Origin: Flavobacteriaceae bacterium UBA5534 | GTDB lineage: Bacteria > Bacteroidota > Bacteroidia > Flavobacteriales > Flavobacteriaceae | Direction of reading: 5' to 3' | Assembly: GCA_002426015.1 (NCBI GenBank) | Contig: DINS01000035.1 | Location: 109,676-173,675 of the forward strand | Length of the DNA stretch: 64,000 nt | Part shown: piece by piece, positions 7,667 through 17,405 of the stretch | How the letters are laid out: every line of letters begins with the position of its first letter | Numbering within the stretch: the first letter of the stretch is position 1 | The notes under the pieces: model-generated | Database searches by the model: none | The model's input: only the letters and a program-made list of their open reading frames with translations | What the model was told of the DNA's origin: nothing | Program-made: the position numbers and the translations under genes

Positions 7667-8845
7667 ATGAGTATGGCTACACAACGACTTTTTGATAACA
7701 CAAAAATCGCTTTTGACCTAAAAAGCGATTCAGAGCTTGAGAGAGCTTATTTCTTGTTTAAGATGATTTCTCACCAACCTTTAGTAAGGATTGGAACTGC
7801 AGCGACCAATTTTGCCCTAAAAGCCCATTTGCCGGTAGAAGGGTTGATACGTTCGACGGTTTTTGATCATTTTTGTGGTGGTGTCAATGAAGACGATTGT
7901 TTGTCGGTTATTGATAAAATGTACAGCAAAGGAGTATGTTCTGTATTGGATTTTTCTGTTGAAGGGAAAGAAGAAGAGGCGAATTTTGATGCAGCTATGC
8001 AGAAGACCCTGAAAATCATCAATTTTGCTGACGAAAAAGAAGCAATGCCAATAGCGGTATTTAAACCAACTGGTTTTGGGCGTTTTCATTTATATCAGAA
8101 AAAAGGAGAAGGAAAGGCATTTACTGAAGAAGAAGCTCAAGAATGGAATAGAGTAGTAGCGCGTTTTAACAAAGTCTGCCAACTGGCAAAGGAAAAAGAT
8201 GTAGAGGTTTTGATTGATGCTGAAGAAAGTTGGATGCAAGACGCTGCTGACGAACTTTGCGAAGAAATGATGCGTTTGTATAATACCGAAAAGCCTATTG
8301 TTTATAATACCTTACAATTGTATCGTTGGGATCGATTGGATTATTTAAAACAGCTCCATGAACGTGCTAAACGAGACAAATTTACCATTGGTGTTAAGAT
8401 AGTGAGAGGTGCTTATATGGAAAAAGAGCGTGATAGAGCTGAAGAAAAAGGATATCCTTCACCTATTTGTGCTACAAAAGAAGCAACAGATATCAATTTT
8501 AACCAAACACTGGAATATATATTGAATCATCTCGATGTGATTTCTGTGTTTATCGGAACTCATAACGAACAAAGTAGCTATCTTGCTATGGAGCTCATGG
8601 AAAAGTTTAACATAACTAAAAACGATAATCGCGTTTGGTTTGGCCAGCTTTATGGCATGAGTGACCATATTAGTTTTAATTTGGCCGCACAAGGTTATAA
8701 TGTGGCTAAATATGTCCCATTTGGACCAGTTAAGGACGTGATGCCTTATTTGATAAGACGTGCTGAAGAAAATACATCAGTTGCAGGACAAACCAGTAGA
8801 GAGCTGAATTTATTGAAACAAGAAAAAGCAAGACGTAAACTATAA
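7667..8845 (+). CDS. proline dehydrogenase (PutA/PRODH domain)
   Basis: This FAD enzyme oxidises proline to pyrroline-5-carboxylate. The 392-residue single-domain protein has the PRODH TIM-barrel strands (VEVLIDAEESWMQ; FTIGVKIVRGAYMEKER; VWFGQLYGMSDHISFNLA) and the C-terminal substrate-binding motif YLIRRAEEN with the paired Arg. The ATG at 7667 is preferred over the TTG at 7655, which overlaps the -7 box. No P5C dehydrogenase gene is adjacent. Eukaryotic-like monofunctional PRODH is usual in Bacteroidota. Confidence 0.93.
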   Translation: MSMATQRLFDNTKIAFDLKSDSELERAYFLFKMISHQPLVRIGTAATNFALKAHLPVEGLIRSTVFDHFCGGVNEDDCLSVIDKMYSKGVCSVLDFSVEGKEEEANFDAAMQKTLKIINFADEKEAMPIAVFKPTGFGRFHLYQKKGEGKAFTEEEAQEWNRVVARFNKVCQLAKEKDVEVLIDAEESWMQDAADELCEEMMRLYNTEKPIVYNTLQLYRWDRLDYLKQLHERAKRDKFTIGVKIVRGAYMEKERDRAEEKGYPSPICATKEATDINFNQTLEYILNHLDVISVFIGTHNEQSSYLAMELMEKFNITKNDNRVWFGQLYGMSDHISFNLAAQGYNVAKYVPFGPVKDVMPYLIRRAEENTSVAGQTSRELNLLKQEKARRKL

Positions 8846-8868
8846 TCTAATTGTTTAAGTGATTCATA

Positions 8869-9873
8869 ATGAATAATAACCCTTTTACATCCTCAACTTT
8901 TGAACATATTTGGATTGATCACTACTGTAAAAGGAAAAAAGTTGTTTCAATAGACGGGATTAAGGATGTGAAATTTACCAAATCCAAATTCTTCCCTATC
9001 TATGTCAATTTAGGAAAAAACTTCACCAATGGAATGACGTATTCTATATCAGAATCAATTTCCAATTTTAAAAACAAGGTTGCTATTATCTATGATGTGC
9101 CAAATTTTTTTACGGTAGATTATGATGAAAAGTCTTCTATAAAGTTAAATAAGGTAAGACAATATGAAGCCTATTACGGCAATATAGGCTCAATAAAGTC
9201 TAAAGACGATATATTGAGCACCTTTTTTAACTCGTCTAAAAGCAAGTATAATTTTAAAAGAAATTTAAGGCAATTCGACGAAACAATTCCTGGTAATAGT
9301 TATAAAGTCTATTTTGGCCATATTGATAAATCTGATTACGATAGAGAAATTAAGATATTTAAGGAACTGTTGAGTAAGCGGTTTGATAAAATAAGCATGT
9401 TCAATACTGTTTTGCCAATGTGGGATTTTTATGAAGAATTAATCTATCCTTTAATTTTAGAAAAAAAAGTTGTTTTGAGTGTTGTTTACAATAGCAATCA
9501 GCCAATAGCATTGTCTATTAATTTTTTGAATGACAGAATGTTAACGGTATCTATAAGAACATTTGATATAGATTATTTTAAACTGAATATTGGTAATATC
9601 GAAATTTACAAACTCATAGAATGGTGCATTGATAACAATATAGAAATTTTTGATTTATCAAAAGGCGAAGGTGATTATAAAATGCGTTGGACAACAACCG
9701 AATATTTTTACGATCACCACATAATTTATGATTCTAAATCGATAACTGCTGTAATTCTTGGTAAATTACTGATTGGACATTTTCAAATAAAACAGTATTT
9801 AAGGGATCAAAAGATTAATATTTTATATGTAAAACTAAAGCATATAATGAAAAAACTACTCTTCCAGAAATAG
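8869..9873 (+). CDS. GNAT-fold acyltransferase, CelD/BcsL-like
   Basis: The product is 334 residues and resembles CelD/BcsL-type (Acetyltransf_6) proteins from polysaccharide loci. The supporting segments are VVLSVVYNSNQPIALSINF (acyl-CoA-binding core), a helix NIEIYKLIEWCIDNNIE, and FDLSKGEGDYKMRW, the family's ending where the sugar- or peptide-like acceptor is thought to bind. It may acylate a saccharide. It lies at the outer edge of the polysaccharide locus but on the opposite strand, and its stop overlaps a hairpin shared with the wzc end. Substrate unknown. Confidence 0.72.
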   Translation: MNNNPFTSSTFEHIWIDHYCKRKKVVSIDGIKDVKFTKSKFFPIYVNLGKNFTNGMTYSISESISNFKNKVAIIYDVPNFFTVDYDEKSSIKLNKVRQYEAYYGNIGSIKSKDDILSTFFNSSKSKYNFKRNLRQFDETIPGNSYKVYFGHIDKSDYDREIKIFKELLSKRFDKISMFNTVLPMWDFYEELIYPLILEKKVVLSVVYNSNQPIALSINFLNDRMLTVSIRTFDIDYFKLNIGNIEIYKLIEWCIDNNIEIFDLSKGEGDYKMRWTTTEYFYDHHIIYDSKSITAVILGKLLIGHFQIKQYLRDQKINILYVKLKHIMKKLLFQK

Positions 9874-9885
9874 AAAAGTAGTTTT
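9852..9885. terminator. hairpin between the GNAT gene and wzc (convergent ends)
   Basis: AAAACTACT (9852-9860) pairs perfectly with AGTAGTTTT (9877-9885). The 5' arm lies inside the last codons of the GNAT gene. A-rich and T-rich flanks on both sides would allow termination from either direction, ending the long minus-strand polysaccharide operon 22 bases later. Confidence 0.55.
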
Positions 9886-9907
9886 CAAAAATAATTTAGA
9901 ATCTTTC

Positions 9908-12268
9908 TTATTTTTTAGAAGATTTATACCATTTATTTTTCTTTTTGTTAGGATTATTGCCGTAACCGTAGCCATAACCATAGCCACGTTTATGCTGAGT
10001 GCCATTCAATAGAATAGCCATGTTTGGCAGACGTTTTTCAACATACAAGGTCTGTGCAATATGCAACTGTCGCTTATCAATATTATCTACACTCACCACA
10101 TACAGGAACATATCGGCAAATTTGCTAATCAACAAGGTGTCTGTCACCAAGCCTACTGCAGCAGTATCCACGATGATAAAATCATAATTTTTATTAGCGT
10201 TTTCAAACATAAGTTTTACACGATCGCTCATCAATAACTCGGCAGGATTTGGTGGAATGGTACCTGATGGAATCACATCCAAGAAAGGATTGTCTTTTAT
10301 GGGTACAGTCACATCACTTAAGCTTAATGACTTGTCTGAAATATAATCTGTAAGGCCTTGCTTGCTTTTTATTCCTAAATAGTCATTAACTCTAGGAACC
10401 CGTATATCTGTTTCAATCAAAAGTACACGTTTTTCAGAAAACGACAACGAAGCTGCTAAATTTACAGAGGTGTGTGACTTTCCTTCTTGAGCAGTTGTAG
10501 AGGTTATAAAGACTGTTTTACAAGATTTGTCAACATCCTGGAGCATAAAGTCAATATTTGTTCTGATGATTCTAAAAGCCTCTGCTTTAGGCGAATAATC
10601 TACTTTTTTGACCAAGCGTGCTTTTAGACTTGACTTTGGTATGTCTCCAATATATGGTGCGCTTAATATTTTCATGACATCGTCTTTACCATGAACAGTA
10701 TTATCCAATAAATCTCTAACATAGATAAAGGACATTGGAACCAATAGACCTAGTAAAAAAGCAGATAAATATATGATTTGCTTTTTTGGAGACACAGGAT
10801 CGTTAAAAGTGTAAGCAAAATCAATGATTTTTGCATTTGGTGATGACATGCCCAATGTAATTGCAGTTTCTTCACGTTTTTGCAATAAATAAAGATATAA
10901 TGATTCTTTAATGTCTTGCTGGCGTTTGATGTCTCTAAATTGGCGCTCTTTACCTGGAGCAGAGTAAATTTGTCCACCTAATCGAGAGCTTTCGCGATTA
11001 AGGTTGTTGAGAGTTATCTTATTTGCAGATTTAAGATTGTTTAAACTTTGGTTTAGGTTATTCTTCAACGCGCTGATTTGATTGTTGAGGTTGACAACCG
11101 TTGGATTTTTTTCGCTCGAGTTTTTAAGAATTCTATCACGTTGTAATACTAGTTCATTATGACTTTTGGTGATTTGAGCTACTGAATTATCGGCAATACC
11201 AACATCAGCAGGCAATAAATCAGAATTTGAATTGTTTTCTGAAAGATGGTCGCTCATGTAATCAATCAATTGTAATTGATTGGAGGTGTTGATGATCTTT
11301 TCTTCATTCAACTGCTCACTTTGTAGGTAAATATTAGATTGTGATGCCAAAGCTGTTAAACGATTGTTTTTTTGCAAGGTTTCAGCGGTAAAATCTACTT
11401 GTTCTAATTCGTTGGATACAACCGCAAGACGATTGGTGATAAAATCGGAAGTTACTTTTACAATCTGTTCTTTGTCGTTAATAACATCCTCATTGTATTT
11501 TTCAATCAATTTATTGAGTACCAACCTGGCTTTTTCTTTGTTACTTTCTTTAACAGATAGTTTTAAGACATTTGATTTTGGATTTGATTCAATCTTAATT
11601 TTATCCAGATAAGTCTCTACAATGGTGTGTACAGGTCTTATTCTAATTTCAATATGTGAATCAATTTCTGAACCATAAGTACCAATATTTGGTGTCAATA
11701 CAAACTCACCAAACTTGCTTTTTACTTTTTTACCAAAACTATGGACCGAAGTTTTTGCACTTGAAAAATCAAGTATTTTTTTGGTATTGACATCGGATAA
11801 CTCAAACTCCTGTGGTGAAATTATGGTAATGAATAGGTTAGTATCAATGTTTTCAACCAATGAATCGTTCATAATGAAACTGATATTCACAGGCGGTTCT
11901 AAATACACCTCTTCCTCTTTGACTTGTCCACTTACAAAATATCTAATATTCAATTTTAAATCCTTGACCACTTGAGTGATGATGGATCTAGATTTAATGA
12001 TCTCTATCTCATCCGTTACTTTAGTAAAGTTGTTAGAAAAAAGCCCGTAATTTTGAACGGCTGAAATCTCGGAAAGTTTTTGCGAGTTTTCGTCCTCTTT
12101 TATTTTGATGGATGCATTGGCTTGGTATTCGTAGGTGCTATATCTTACTTTCAAATAACCAATTGTCAGCGCTATAAGTAAGCATGCTACAATGATTTTC
12201 CATTTAGACACATACAAATCGACAACGTTAATGATATTTTCTTTTGTATTTAAAGAGTTTTGAGACAT
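9908..12268 (-). CDS. wzc: polysaccharide co-polymerase / tyrosine autokinase (Wzc-type)
   Basis: The 786-residue inner-membrane protein controls chain length and export of capsule or EPS. Its N-terminal transmembrane helix (IIVACLLIALTIGYLKV, about residues 31-47) begins a Wzz domain. A long periplasmic coiled region follows (about 270-470), then GNVR-like PGKERQFRDIKRQQ and a second helix (IIYLSAFLLGLLVPMSFIYV). The cytoplasmic BY-kinase has Walker A STTAQEGKSHTS (about 588-599), Walker A' LLIETDIRVPR (about 619) and Walker B FIIVDTAAVGLVTD (about 701). The usual first Asp of the A' motif is Glu here. The C-terminal GYGYGYGYG repeat and basic tail would be the autophosphorylation cluster. 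Wza is encoded just upstream. Confidence 0.94.
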   Translation of the reverse strand: MSQNSLNTKENIINVVDLYVSKWKIIVACLLIALTIGYLKVRYSTYEYQANASIKIKEDENSQKLSEISAVQNYGLFSNNFTKVTDEIEIIKSRSIITQVVKDLKLNIRYFVSGQVKEEEVYLEPPVNISFIMNDSLVENIDTNLFITIISPQEFELSDVNTKKILDFSSAKTSVHSFGKKVKSKFGEFVLTPNIGTYGSEIDSHIEIRIRPVHTIVETYLDKIKIESNPKSNVLKLSVKESNKEKARLVLNKLIEKYNEDVINDKEQIVKVTSDFITNRLAVVSNELEQVDFTAETLQKNNRLTALASQSNIYLQSEQLNEEKIINTSNQLQLIDYMSDHLSENNSNSDLLPADVGIADNSVAQITKSHNELVLQRDRILKNSSEKNPTVVNLNNQISALKNNLNQSLNNLKSANKITLNNLNRESSRLGGQIYSAPGKERQFRDIKRQQDIKESLYLYLLQKREETAITLGMSSPNAKIIDFAYTFNDPVSPKKQIIYLSAFLLGLLVPMSFIYVRDLLDNTVHGKDDVMKILSAPYIGDIPKSSLKARLVKKVDYSPKAEAFRIIRTNIDFMLQDVDKSCKTVFITSTTAQEGKSHTSVNLAASLSFSEKRVLLIETDIRVPRVNDYLGIKSKQGLTDYISDKSLSLSDVTVPIKDNPFLDVIPSGTIPPNPAELLMSDRVKLMFENANKNYDFIIVDTAAVGLVTDTLLISKFADMFLYVVSVDNIDKRQLHIAQTLYVEKRLPNMAILLNGTQHKRGYGYGYGYGNNPNKKKNKWYKSSKK

Positions 12269-12293
12269 GGCTTAAATTAAATAAGTTAAAATA

Positions 12294-13085
12294 TTAACGA
12301 ACCAAAATTGCGACAATAGTAGCCAGTGTAGCTACAGCAGATATGATTATCCCAGTATTAGGGTTGTAATTGGAAGACCTAATTTTGGCATTATTTGGCT
12401 CAACATATAGCACATCGTTTTGTGCTAAATAATATAGAGGTGAGTTTACAATATTTATAGAGGTCAGATCTAGTTTTGCAAATCGTTTTTTTCCATTGGT
12501 TTCACGAATCAAAAATAGATTGGTTCGTGTCGCAGTGTTTGTTAAATCGCCTGCCAGACCTAAAGCTTCGGGTAATGTGACACGCTCATCTTGTATAGTA
12601 TAAGTACCAGGCCTGTTTACATCACCAATAACTGTAATGGTAAAATTTGCCAATCGGATATTTACAATAGGGTCTTTGATATATTCAGTAAGTCGCTCTT
12701 TCATCATTGCTGTAGCTTCAGTTCTGGTAAGCCCACCAATTTTAATAGTGCCCAATACAGGAAACTCAATATTACCATTAGAATCAATAAGATAAGTCTG
12801 CATTTTTAAAGTACCTTGGGCACTTATAACAGACTCACTGTAATTTACCGCTGGCAAATTGAATGGTCTGACTGCTTCTGGCTCTAAAGCTGCTACATCA
12901 ATGGTTAACAAATCGTCAGATTGATATGTGATTTCTGGGACAACTTCTAAAAGCCCAGCGTCGGTTAATGGTTCATCTTGAAAATAAACATATTCTTTTC
13001 TAGATGTGCAGGAGGACAAAAAGACAAATGCAAAAAAGGATAATGTAAGTATGGTCTTTAGAGATTTTAGGTTTGATTTTATCAT
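12294..13085 (-). CDS. wza: polysaccharide export lipoprotein (Wza-like)
   Basis: The 263-residue product has a signal peptide and lipobox (FVFLSSC, Cys about 26). A Poly_export domain follows (YQSDDLLTIDVAALEPEAVR ... IEFPVLGTIKIGGLTRTEA), then an SLBB domain (FTITVIGDVNRPGTYTI ... LPEALGLAGDLTNTATRTNL). A C-terminal hydrophobic helix (TGIIISAVATLATIVAILVR) probably crosses the outer membrane, as in Wza. It forms the export channel working with the Wzc protein encoded 25 bases downstream. Confidence 0.94.
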   Translation of the reverse strand: MIKSNLKSLKTILTLSFFAFVFLSSCTSRKEYVYFQDEPLTDAGLLEVVPEITYQSDDLLTIDVAALEPEAVRPFNLPAVNYSESVISAQGTLKMQTYLIDSNGNIEFPVLGTIKIGGLTRTEATAMMKERLTEYIKDPIVNIRLANFTITVIGDVNRPGTYTIQDERVTLPEALGLAGDLTNTATRTNLFLIRETNGKKRFAKLDLTSINIVNSPLYYLAQNDVLYVEPNNAKIRSSNYNPNTGIIISAVATLATIVAILVR

Positions 13086-13105
13086 AATATAGGCGTTTGA
13101 TTATG

Positions 13106-15001
13106 TTATTTGCTCTGGTTAACATCCAACACTTCATAGGTTGAATTGTTAGATACATATTCAGGAACTATGTCCTTGATTAAGGAGACGATTTCTAAAT
13201 TTTGAATTTTTGTGTTTACTAAACAGAGATTTTCGATTTTGTTTTCGATTTCTGATATATTTATTTTTTTTGTTTTTGCAATCATTATTTTTTCATGATA
13301 GGTAGGTTTGGTGTTTTCACCATCTGCAAGTAACTCTTCATAAATTTTTTCACCAGGTCGTAAGCCGGTTATTTTTATATCAATATCATCTGGAAAACGT
13401 AAACCGGACAAGATAATCATGTTGACGGCTAAATCATAAATTTTTACAGATTTACCCATATCAAATACAAAAATTTCACCACCATGACCCATTGTTGCTG
13501 CTTCGAGGACCAATTGGCAGGCTTCTGAAATGGTCATAAAATAACGCGTAATATCTTTATGTGTTACTGTCAAGGGGCCACCAGCTTCGATTTGTTTTTT
13601 GAACAAAGGAATTACCGAACCGTTAGATCCGAGAACATTACCAAAACGAGTGGTTATGAATTTGGTTTGTCCTTTTCCTTTAAGACAGTTTACATAAAGT
13701 TCAGCAATACGTTTGGAGGCTCCCATAACATTAGTTGGGTTAACCGCCTTATCTGTAGAAATTAAAACGAATTTGTGCACAGCATGCTTTACTGCCAATG
13801 TAGCTACATTTTTAGTTCCTATAATATTTACACTTACAGCTTCATAAGGATTGTTCTCCATCAAAGGGACGTGCTTATATGCTGCTGCATGGAACACAAG
13901 CTTTGGTTTATATAAGTCAAACAATTGCTCCATACGTTTGTAGTCTCTTATGTCTGCCACAACTGCTACAAAATTAGATTTACCATCTCTGATAAACTCT
14001 TGTTCTAAAGTATATAAAGGAGACTCGGCAGAGTCTATAAGAATCAATTTTTTATATCGATATTCAGAAATCTTTCTTGCTAATTCGCTACCAATCGATC
14101 CGGCTGCTCCAGTAATGAATATGATTTGATGCTCATATTCATCAACCATGGAGGCGTTGGCTATACTGATTTGTTGTCTTCCTAGTAAGTCTTCGATTTT
14201 TACATCCTTAATTTGCCCTAAACTTAAATCACCATCAATCCAATGCTGTACTGGAGGTACTATTTTTACCTTCAGCCCAAGTGTGAAGAGTTGTCCTGTA
14301 ATTTGGAGTAGTCTTGGAGATTCAATATTTTGCATTGAAATGATGACTTCCTCAATATCGTGTTTCTCAATGAAATTTTTGTCTATGACTTTTAGGGCAT
14401 AAACTTTCAATAAATTGATTTTTTTGCCGATTTTTTGTTCGTTATCATCAATAAACCCAACAACTTCATACCCGTTTTTTGGATCATTATTTATGGCATC
14501 ATAGGTAATCATTCCGGAGTTTCCAGCACCAAAAATTAAAACTCTTTTACTGGCTTTAAAATCTTGCATTAAATTGTTGTACATCGATTTTATGAAGAGT
14601 TTAAAACCAATCAAAAACAAGATGTTCAGTAATAAATGGATATAAATGACAGAGCCAGAAATGTTGAAAACGCTATCAAAATGGTATTTTCGACTAAAAA
14701 AAGTTGTTATGATAAGAACAGTAGCTAATATATTGGCGCCAATAATGAGGTTAATGACATCTTTATAACCAGTAAATCTTACTACGCCTTTGTGTGAGCC
14801 AACGCTTAAAAAACTTATAAATGCAGCTACTATGACAAATGGCAATTGTTTAATTAACAATGTGACATCAAAATCTAAACTGAAATTAAAACGAATAAGA
14901 TAAGCTACAAAAAATGTAAACGCAACAATAGCCAAATCAAATAGCATTATGAGCCATTTGGAAGCGTATTTTTGAGATATTTTATGTAAAAGTTCAATCA
15001 T
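13106..15001 (-). CDS. membrane-bound nucleotide-sugar 4,6-dehydratase/epimerase (FlaA1/CapD/WbpM-like)
   Basis: The 631-residue protein has four N-terminal transmembrane helices (about residues 15-125), a CoA-binding-like Rossmann domain (ILIFGAGNSGMITYD, about 155) and a short-chain dehydrogenase domain beginning IIFITGAAGSIGSELARK (about 297). Catalytic-region motif STDKAVNPTNVMGASKR is present. The closest functional families are UDP-GlcNAc 4,6-dehydratases that make 4-keto-6-deoxy sugars. The next gene, an aminotransferase, overlaps by four bases and would aminate such a keto sugar. Confidence 0.92.
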   Translation of the reverse strand: MIELLHKISQKYASKWLIMLFDLAIVAFTFFVAYLIRFNFSLDFDVTLLIKQLPFVIVAAFISFLSVGSHKGVVRFTGYKDVINLIIGANILATVLIITTFFSRKYHFDSVFNISGSVIYIHLLLNILFLIGFKLFIKSMYNNLMQDFKASKRVLIFGAGNSGMITYDAINNDPKNGYEVVGFIDDNEQKIGKKINLLKVYALKVIDKNFIEKHDIEEVIISMQNIESPRLLQITGQLFTLGLKVKIVPPVQHWIDGDLSLGQIKDVKIEDLLGRQQISIANASMVDEYEHQIIFITGAAGSIGSELARKISEYRYKKLILIDSAESPLYTLEQEFIRDGKSNFVAVVADIRDYKRMEQLFDLYKPKLVFHAAAYKHVPLMENNPYEAVSVNIIGTKNVATLAVKHAVHKFVLISTDKAVNPTNVMGASKRIAELYVNCLKGKGQTKFITTRFGNVLGSNGSVIPLFKKQIEAGGPLTVTHKDITRYFMTISEACQLVLEAATMGHGGEIFVFDMGKSVKIYDLAVNMIILSGLRFPDDIDIKITGLRPGEKIYEELLADGENTKPTYHEKIMIAKTKKINISEIENKIENLCLVNTKIQNLEIVSLIKDIVPEYVSNNSTYEVLDVNQSK

Positions 15002-16131
15002 AAAGTGTTCAGATAGGTTCTAATCGTTGTTAATATTCTATTGAGTTCAGAATCAGTTAGGTTAGAGCCGCTAGGCAAACATAAGCCTTTTTTAAATAAG
15101 TCATCCGATATGCCATTCAAATATTTAGGGCAATTCTTAAACACTGGCTGTTGGTGCATTGGCTTCCAAAGTGGTCTGCTTTCAATATTTTCTTTATCTA
15201 AAGCAATTCTTAAGCCTTCACGCATGCGTTCAGAATCCAGGAGGATACAAGACAGCCAACGGTTTGAAAAGTGTTGCTTTGGTTCTTTTAGAAACGAGAT
15301 GGTGTCAATATCTTTTAAATTTGAATGGTAAAACTCATAATTTTTGCGCCTAGTTTCTACTCGATTATCTAGGATTTTCATTTGACCTCGTCCAATTCCA
15401 GCTAACACATTGGACATTCTATAATTATATCCTATGGTGCTATGTAAATACTCAACAGCATTATCTCTGGCTTGTGTGGCCAAAAAAACCGCTTTTTCTT
15501 TAATGACTTTATCTTTAGTGACCAAAGCACCACCACCAGATGTTGTAATAATCTTATTACCATTGAATGACAAAATCGAGATAGCTCCAAAGGTGCCACA
15601 TTTTTTATCTTTATAGGAACTCCCAAGTGCTTCTGCACTGTCTTCAATTACTGGGATTTCATATTGTTCGGCAATTTTATTTACTTCATCAATTTTATAA
15701 GGCATTCCGTATAAATGGACAGCTATGATTGCTTTTGGTTTTTTTCCTTTAGCAATGCGATCTTTTATGGCAATCTCTAGCTGTTCTGGGCATAAATTCC
15801 AAGTATCAGCTTCACTGTCGATAAAAATAGGTGTTGCACCTAGATAGACGATGGGATTAGCTGATGCAGAAAACGTTTTGCTCTGACAGATAACTTCATC
15901 ACCATGTGTGATACCAAGTAAAATAAGACTTAAGTGTATGGCAGCTGTTCCAGAGCTCAAAGCAGCAACAAGACTGTTGTCTCCTAAATAGGATTGAATG
16001 TCAATTTCAAAACCTGTAACATTAGGTCCCAATGGCGCAATCCAATTCGATTCAAAAGCGGAATTGATGTACTCTTGTTCTTTGCCACTCATGTGTGGTG
16101 AAGACAACCATATTTTAGTATCCATAAGCAA
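14998..16131 (-). CDS. DegT/DnrJ/EryC1/StrS sugar aminotransferase
   Basis: The 377-residue PLP enzyme has the Asp of VIEDSAEALGSSY and the PLP-binding Lys of ISILSFNGNKIITTSGGGAL, plus FSNRWLSCILL and the C-terminal NIESRPLWKPMHQQPVF of the family. It resembles PglE/PerA-type enzymes that aminate a UDP-4-keto-6-deoxy sugar, which fits the overlapping dehydratase gene. The start is either 16131 or the third codon (16125), where MDTKIWLSSP is a common N-terminus. Confidence 0.93.
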   Translation of the reverse strand: MLMDTKIWLSSPHMSGKEQEYINSAFESNWIAPLGPNVTGFEIDIQSYLGDNSLVAALSSGTAAIHLSLILLGITHGDEVICQSKTFSASANPIVYLGATPIFIDSEADTWNLCPEQLEIAIKDRIAKGKKPKAIIAVHLYGMPYKIDEVNKIAEQYEIPVIEDSAEALGSSYKDKKCGTFGAISILSFNGNKIITTSGGGALVTKDKVIKEKAVFLATQARDNAVEYLHSTIGYNYRMSNVLAGIGRGQMKILDNRVETRRKNYEFYHSNLKDIDTISFLKEPKQHFSNRWLSCILLDSERMREGLRIALDKENIESRPLWKPMHQQPVFKNCPKYLNGISDDLFKKGLCLPSGSNLTDSELNRILTTIRTYLNTL

Positions 16132-16340
16132 TACTTTTAAATAAGCATAATCTTATTCAATTTTCATGTCTAGTGAGGGAGCTTGGGACAGAAAACTTGA
16201 TTGTTAATGCGAAACTAGGTTAATATTAATTAATAAATAAAGATACATTAAACTGTCAAATTTTGAATAAATATCTATTATAAAGGAGAGACTAGCCAAA
16301 TAAACACGACAAAAAACCTTTTTTTACGTTGACGTAGATT
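16132..16340. other. AT-rich spacer inside the polysaccharide locus
   Basis: This 209-base gap separates the aminotransferase gene from the deacetylase gene upstream. It is one of the two sizeable gaps in an otherwise tightly packed minus-strand series and may hold an internal promoter. I see no ORF, hairpin of note or TAnnTTTG box on the minus strand. Confidence 0.4.
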
Positions 16341-17351
16341 TTAATGTTTAGAAATCATTTTGTTGGTAAGCCCTGTCATTGTTTCACTTTTAAAGCCGTA
16401 TTTTTTGTTTAGCTCTTTGTAGTGTTTAAAAATCATTTCTAAATTTTTGAAGTTTTTGTCTGTATGAGTGCCAAAGTTATGAGGATGAAACCAAATATGG
16501 AACATCTCATTGTGTCTAGCGGCATATTTCATACCTCTCTTAATTCGTTTGATCTTTAATGGCTCTAGAAACGATAATAGGCTTGAGTAATTTCGAAGTA
16601 AAATGGAAGCAGGTAAATTGAGTATCTTATTTTTTTTATAGAATTTTTCTACTCTATAAGTGTTGATTCCTGAAACATTCAAATAAGCATCAGTAATCCT
16701 TAATAATTTAAAAATATACCAACTGTGATAAAATTTTGTTGAGTGAACATTATACATATACGCTTTTTTTTTGCCTCTAAATGATTTGATTCCTTTTTTA
16801 TAGCAAACATCTATATATGGTTTGTCAATAGGGTCGTCTGAATTTATCATATTTCTTGGAAACACAATACTCTCTAGAGTAATATCCATTTCTTTTGCTA
16901 TTGCAATTGCTGAATTTAAATCGTCTTCAAACTGTTCAACGGTTTGTCCCAATCCGTGACAATAATAATGACTAAAAGTATGAGTGCCAATTTCATGATT
17001 TCCATTTTGTTTAATCTCATTGATAACCGATTTTGCATAATGAAATGGGTCTTCATTTTCAGTATCAGCTATTGAGTCGAGTAGAGGGTAAGGTGATAAT
17101 TTTTGGTTTTTATAGGTAGGCTTGTTTTTAGGTAGGTATTTTTTAAGTTCTTCTTTGTTTTCAGCAAATAAAAAGCCAACAGTTGAGAATGTTAATTTAA
17201 CATCATAAGCGTCAGCTAACCCTATCATTCTGGTAATCACTGGTCGTACTTGCAATAAGTTGTTTTTATAGCTTTCAACGGTTCGCACATCAAAAACTCC
17301 CCAATGAAGTTCAAAGTCTAAAGAGATTACTAGATGTCCGTCGTTAATCAT
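16341..17351 (-). CDS. polysaccharide deacetylase (NodB-like, CE4)
   Basis: The 336-residue protein carries the NodB-homology features: SLDFELHWGVFD near the N-terminus (Asp/Glu of motif 1) and HEIGTHTFSHYYCHG (HTxxH metal-binding motif 2, about residue 120), with FHIWFHPHNFG as the C-terminal His motif. It would remove N-acetyl groups from a polysaccharide or a lipid-linked precursor. There is no signal peptide, so it likely acts in the cytoplasm on the precursor, as do deacetylases of some EPS loci. Confidence 0.88.
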   Translation of the reverse strand: MINDGHLVISLDFELHWGVFDVRTVESYKNNLLQVRPVITRMIGLADAYDVKLTFSTVGFLFAENKEELKKYLPKNKPTYKNQKLSPYPLLDSIADTENEDPFHYAKSVINEIKQNGNHEIGTHTFSHYYCHGLGQTVEQFEDDLNSAIAIAKEMDITLESIVFPRNMINSDDPIDKPYIDVCYKKGIKSFRGKKKAYMYNVHSTKFYHSWYIFKLLRITDAYLNVSGINTYRVEKFYKKNKILNLPASILLRNYSSLLSFLEPLKIKRIKRGMKYAARHNEMFHIWFHPHNFGTHTDKNFKNLEMIFKHYKELNKKYGFKSETMTGLTNKMISKH

Positions 17352-17405
17352 AATAGGGCTGTATTTAAGTGGTTCGTAGTTTTAAACAAAAGTATAATAT
17401 TAATT

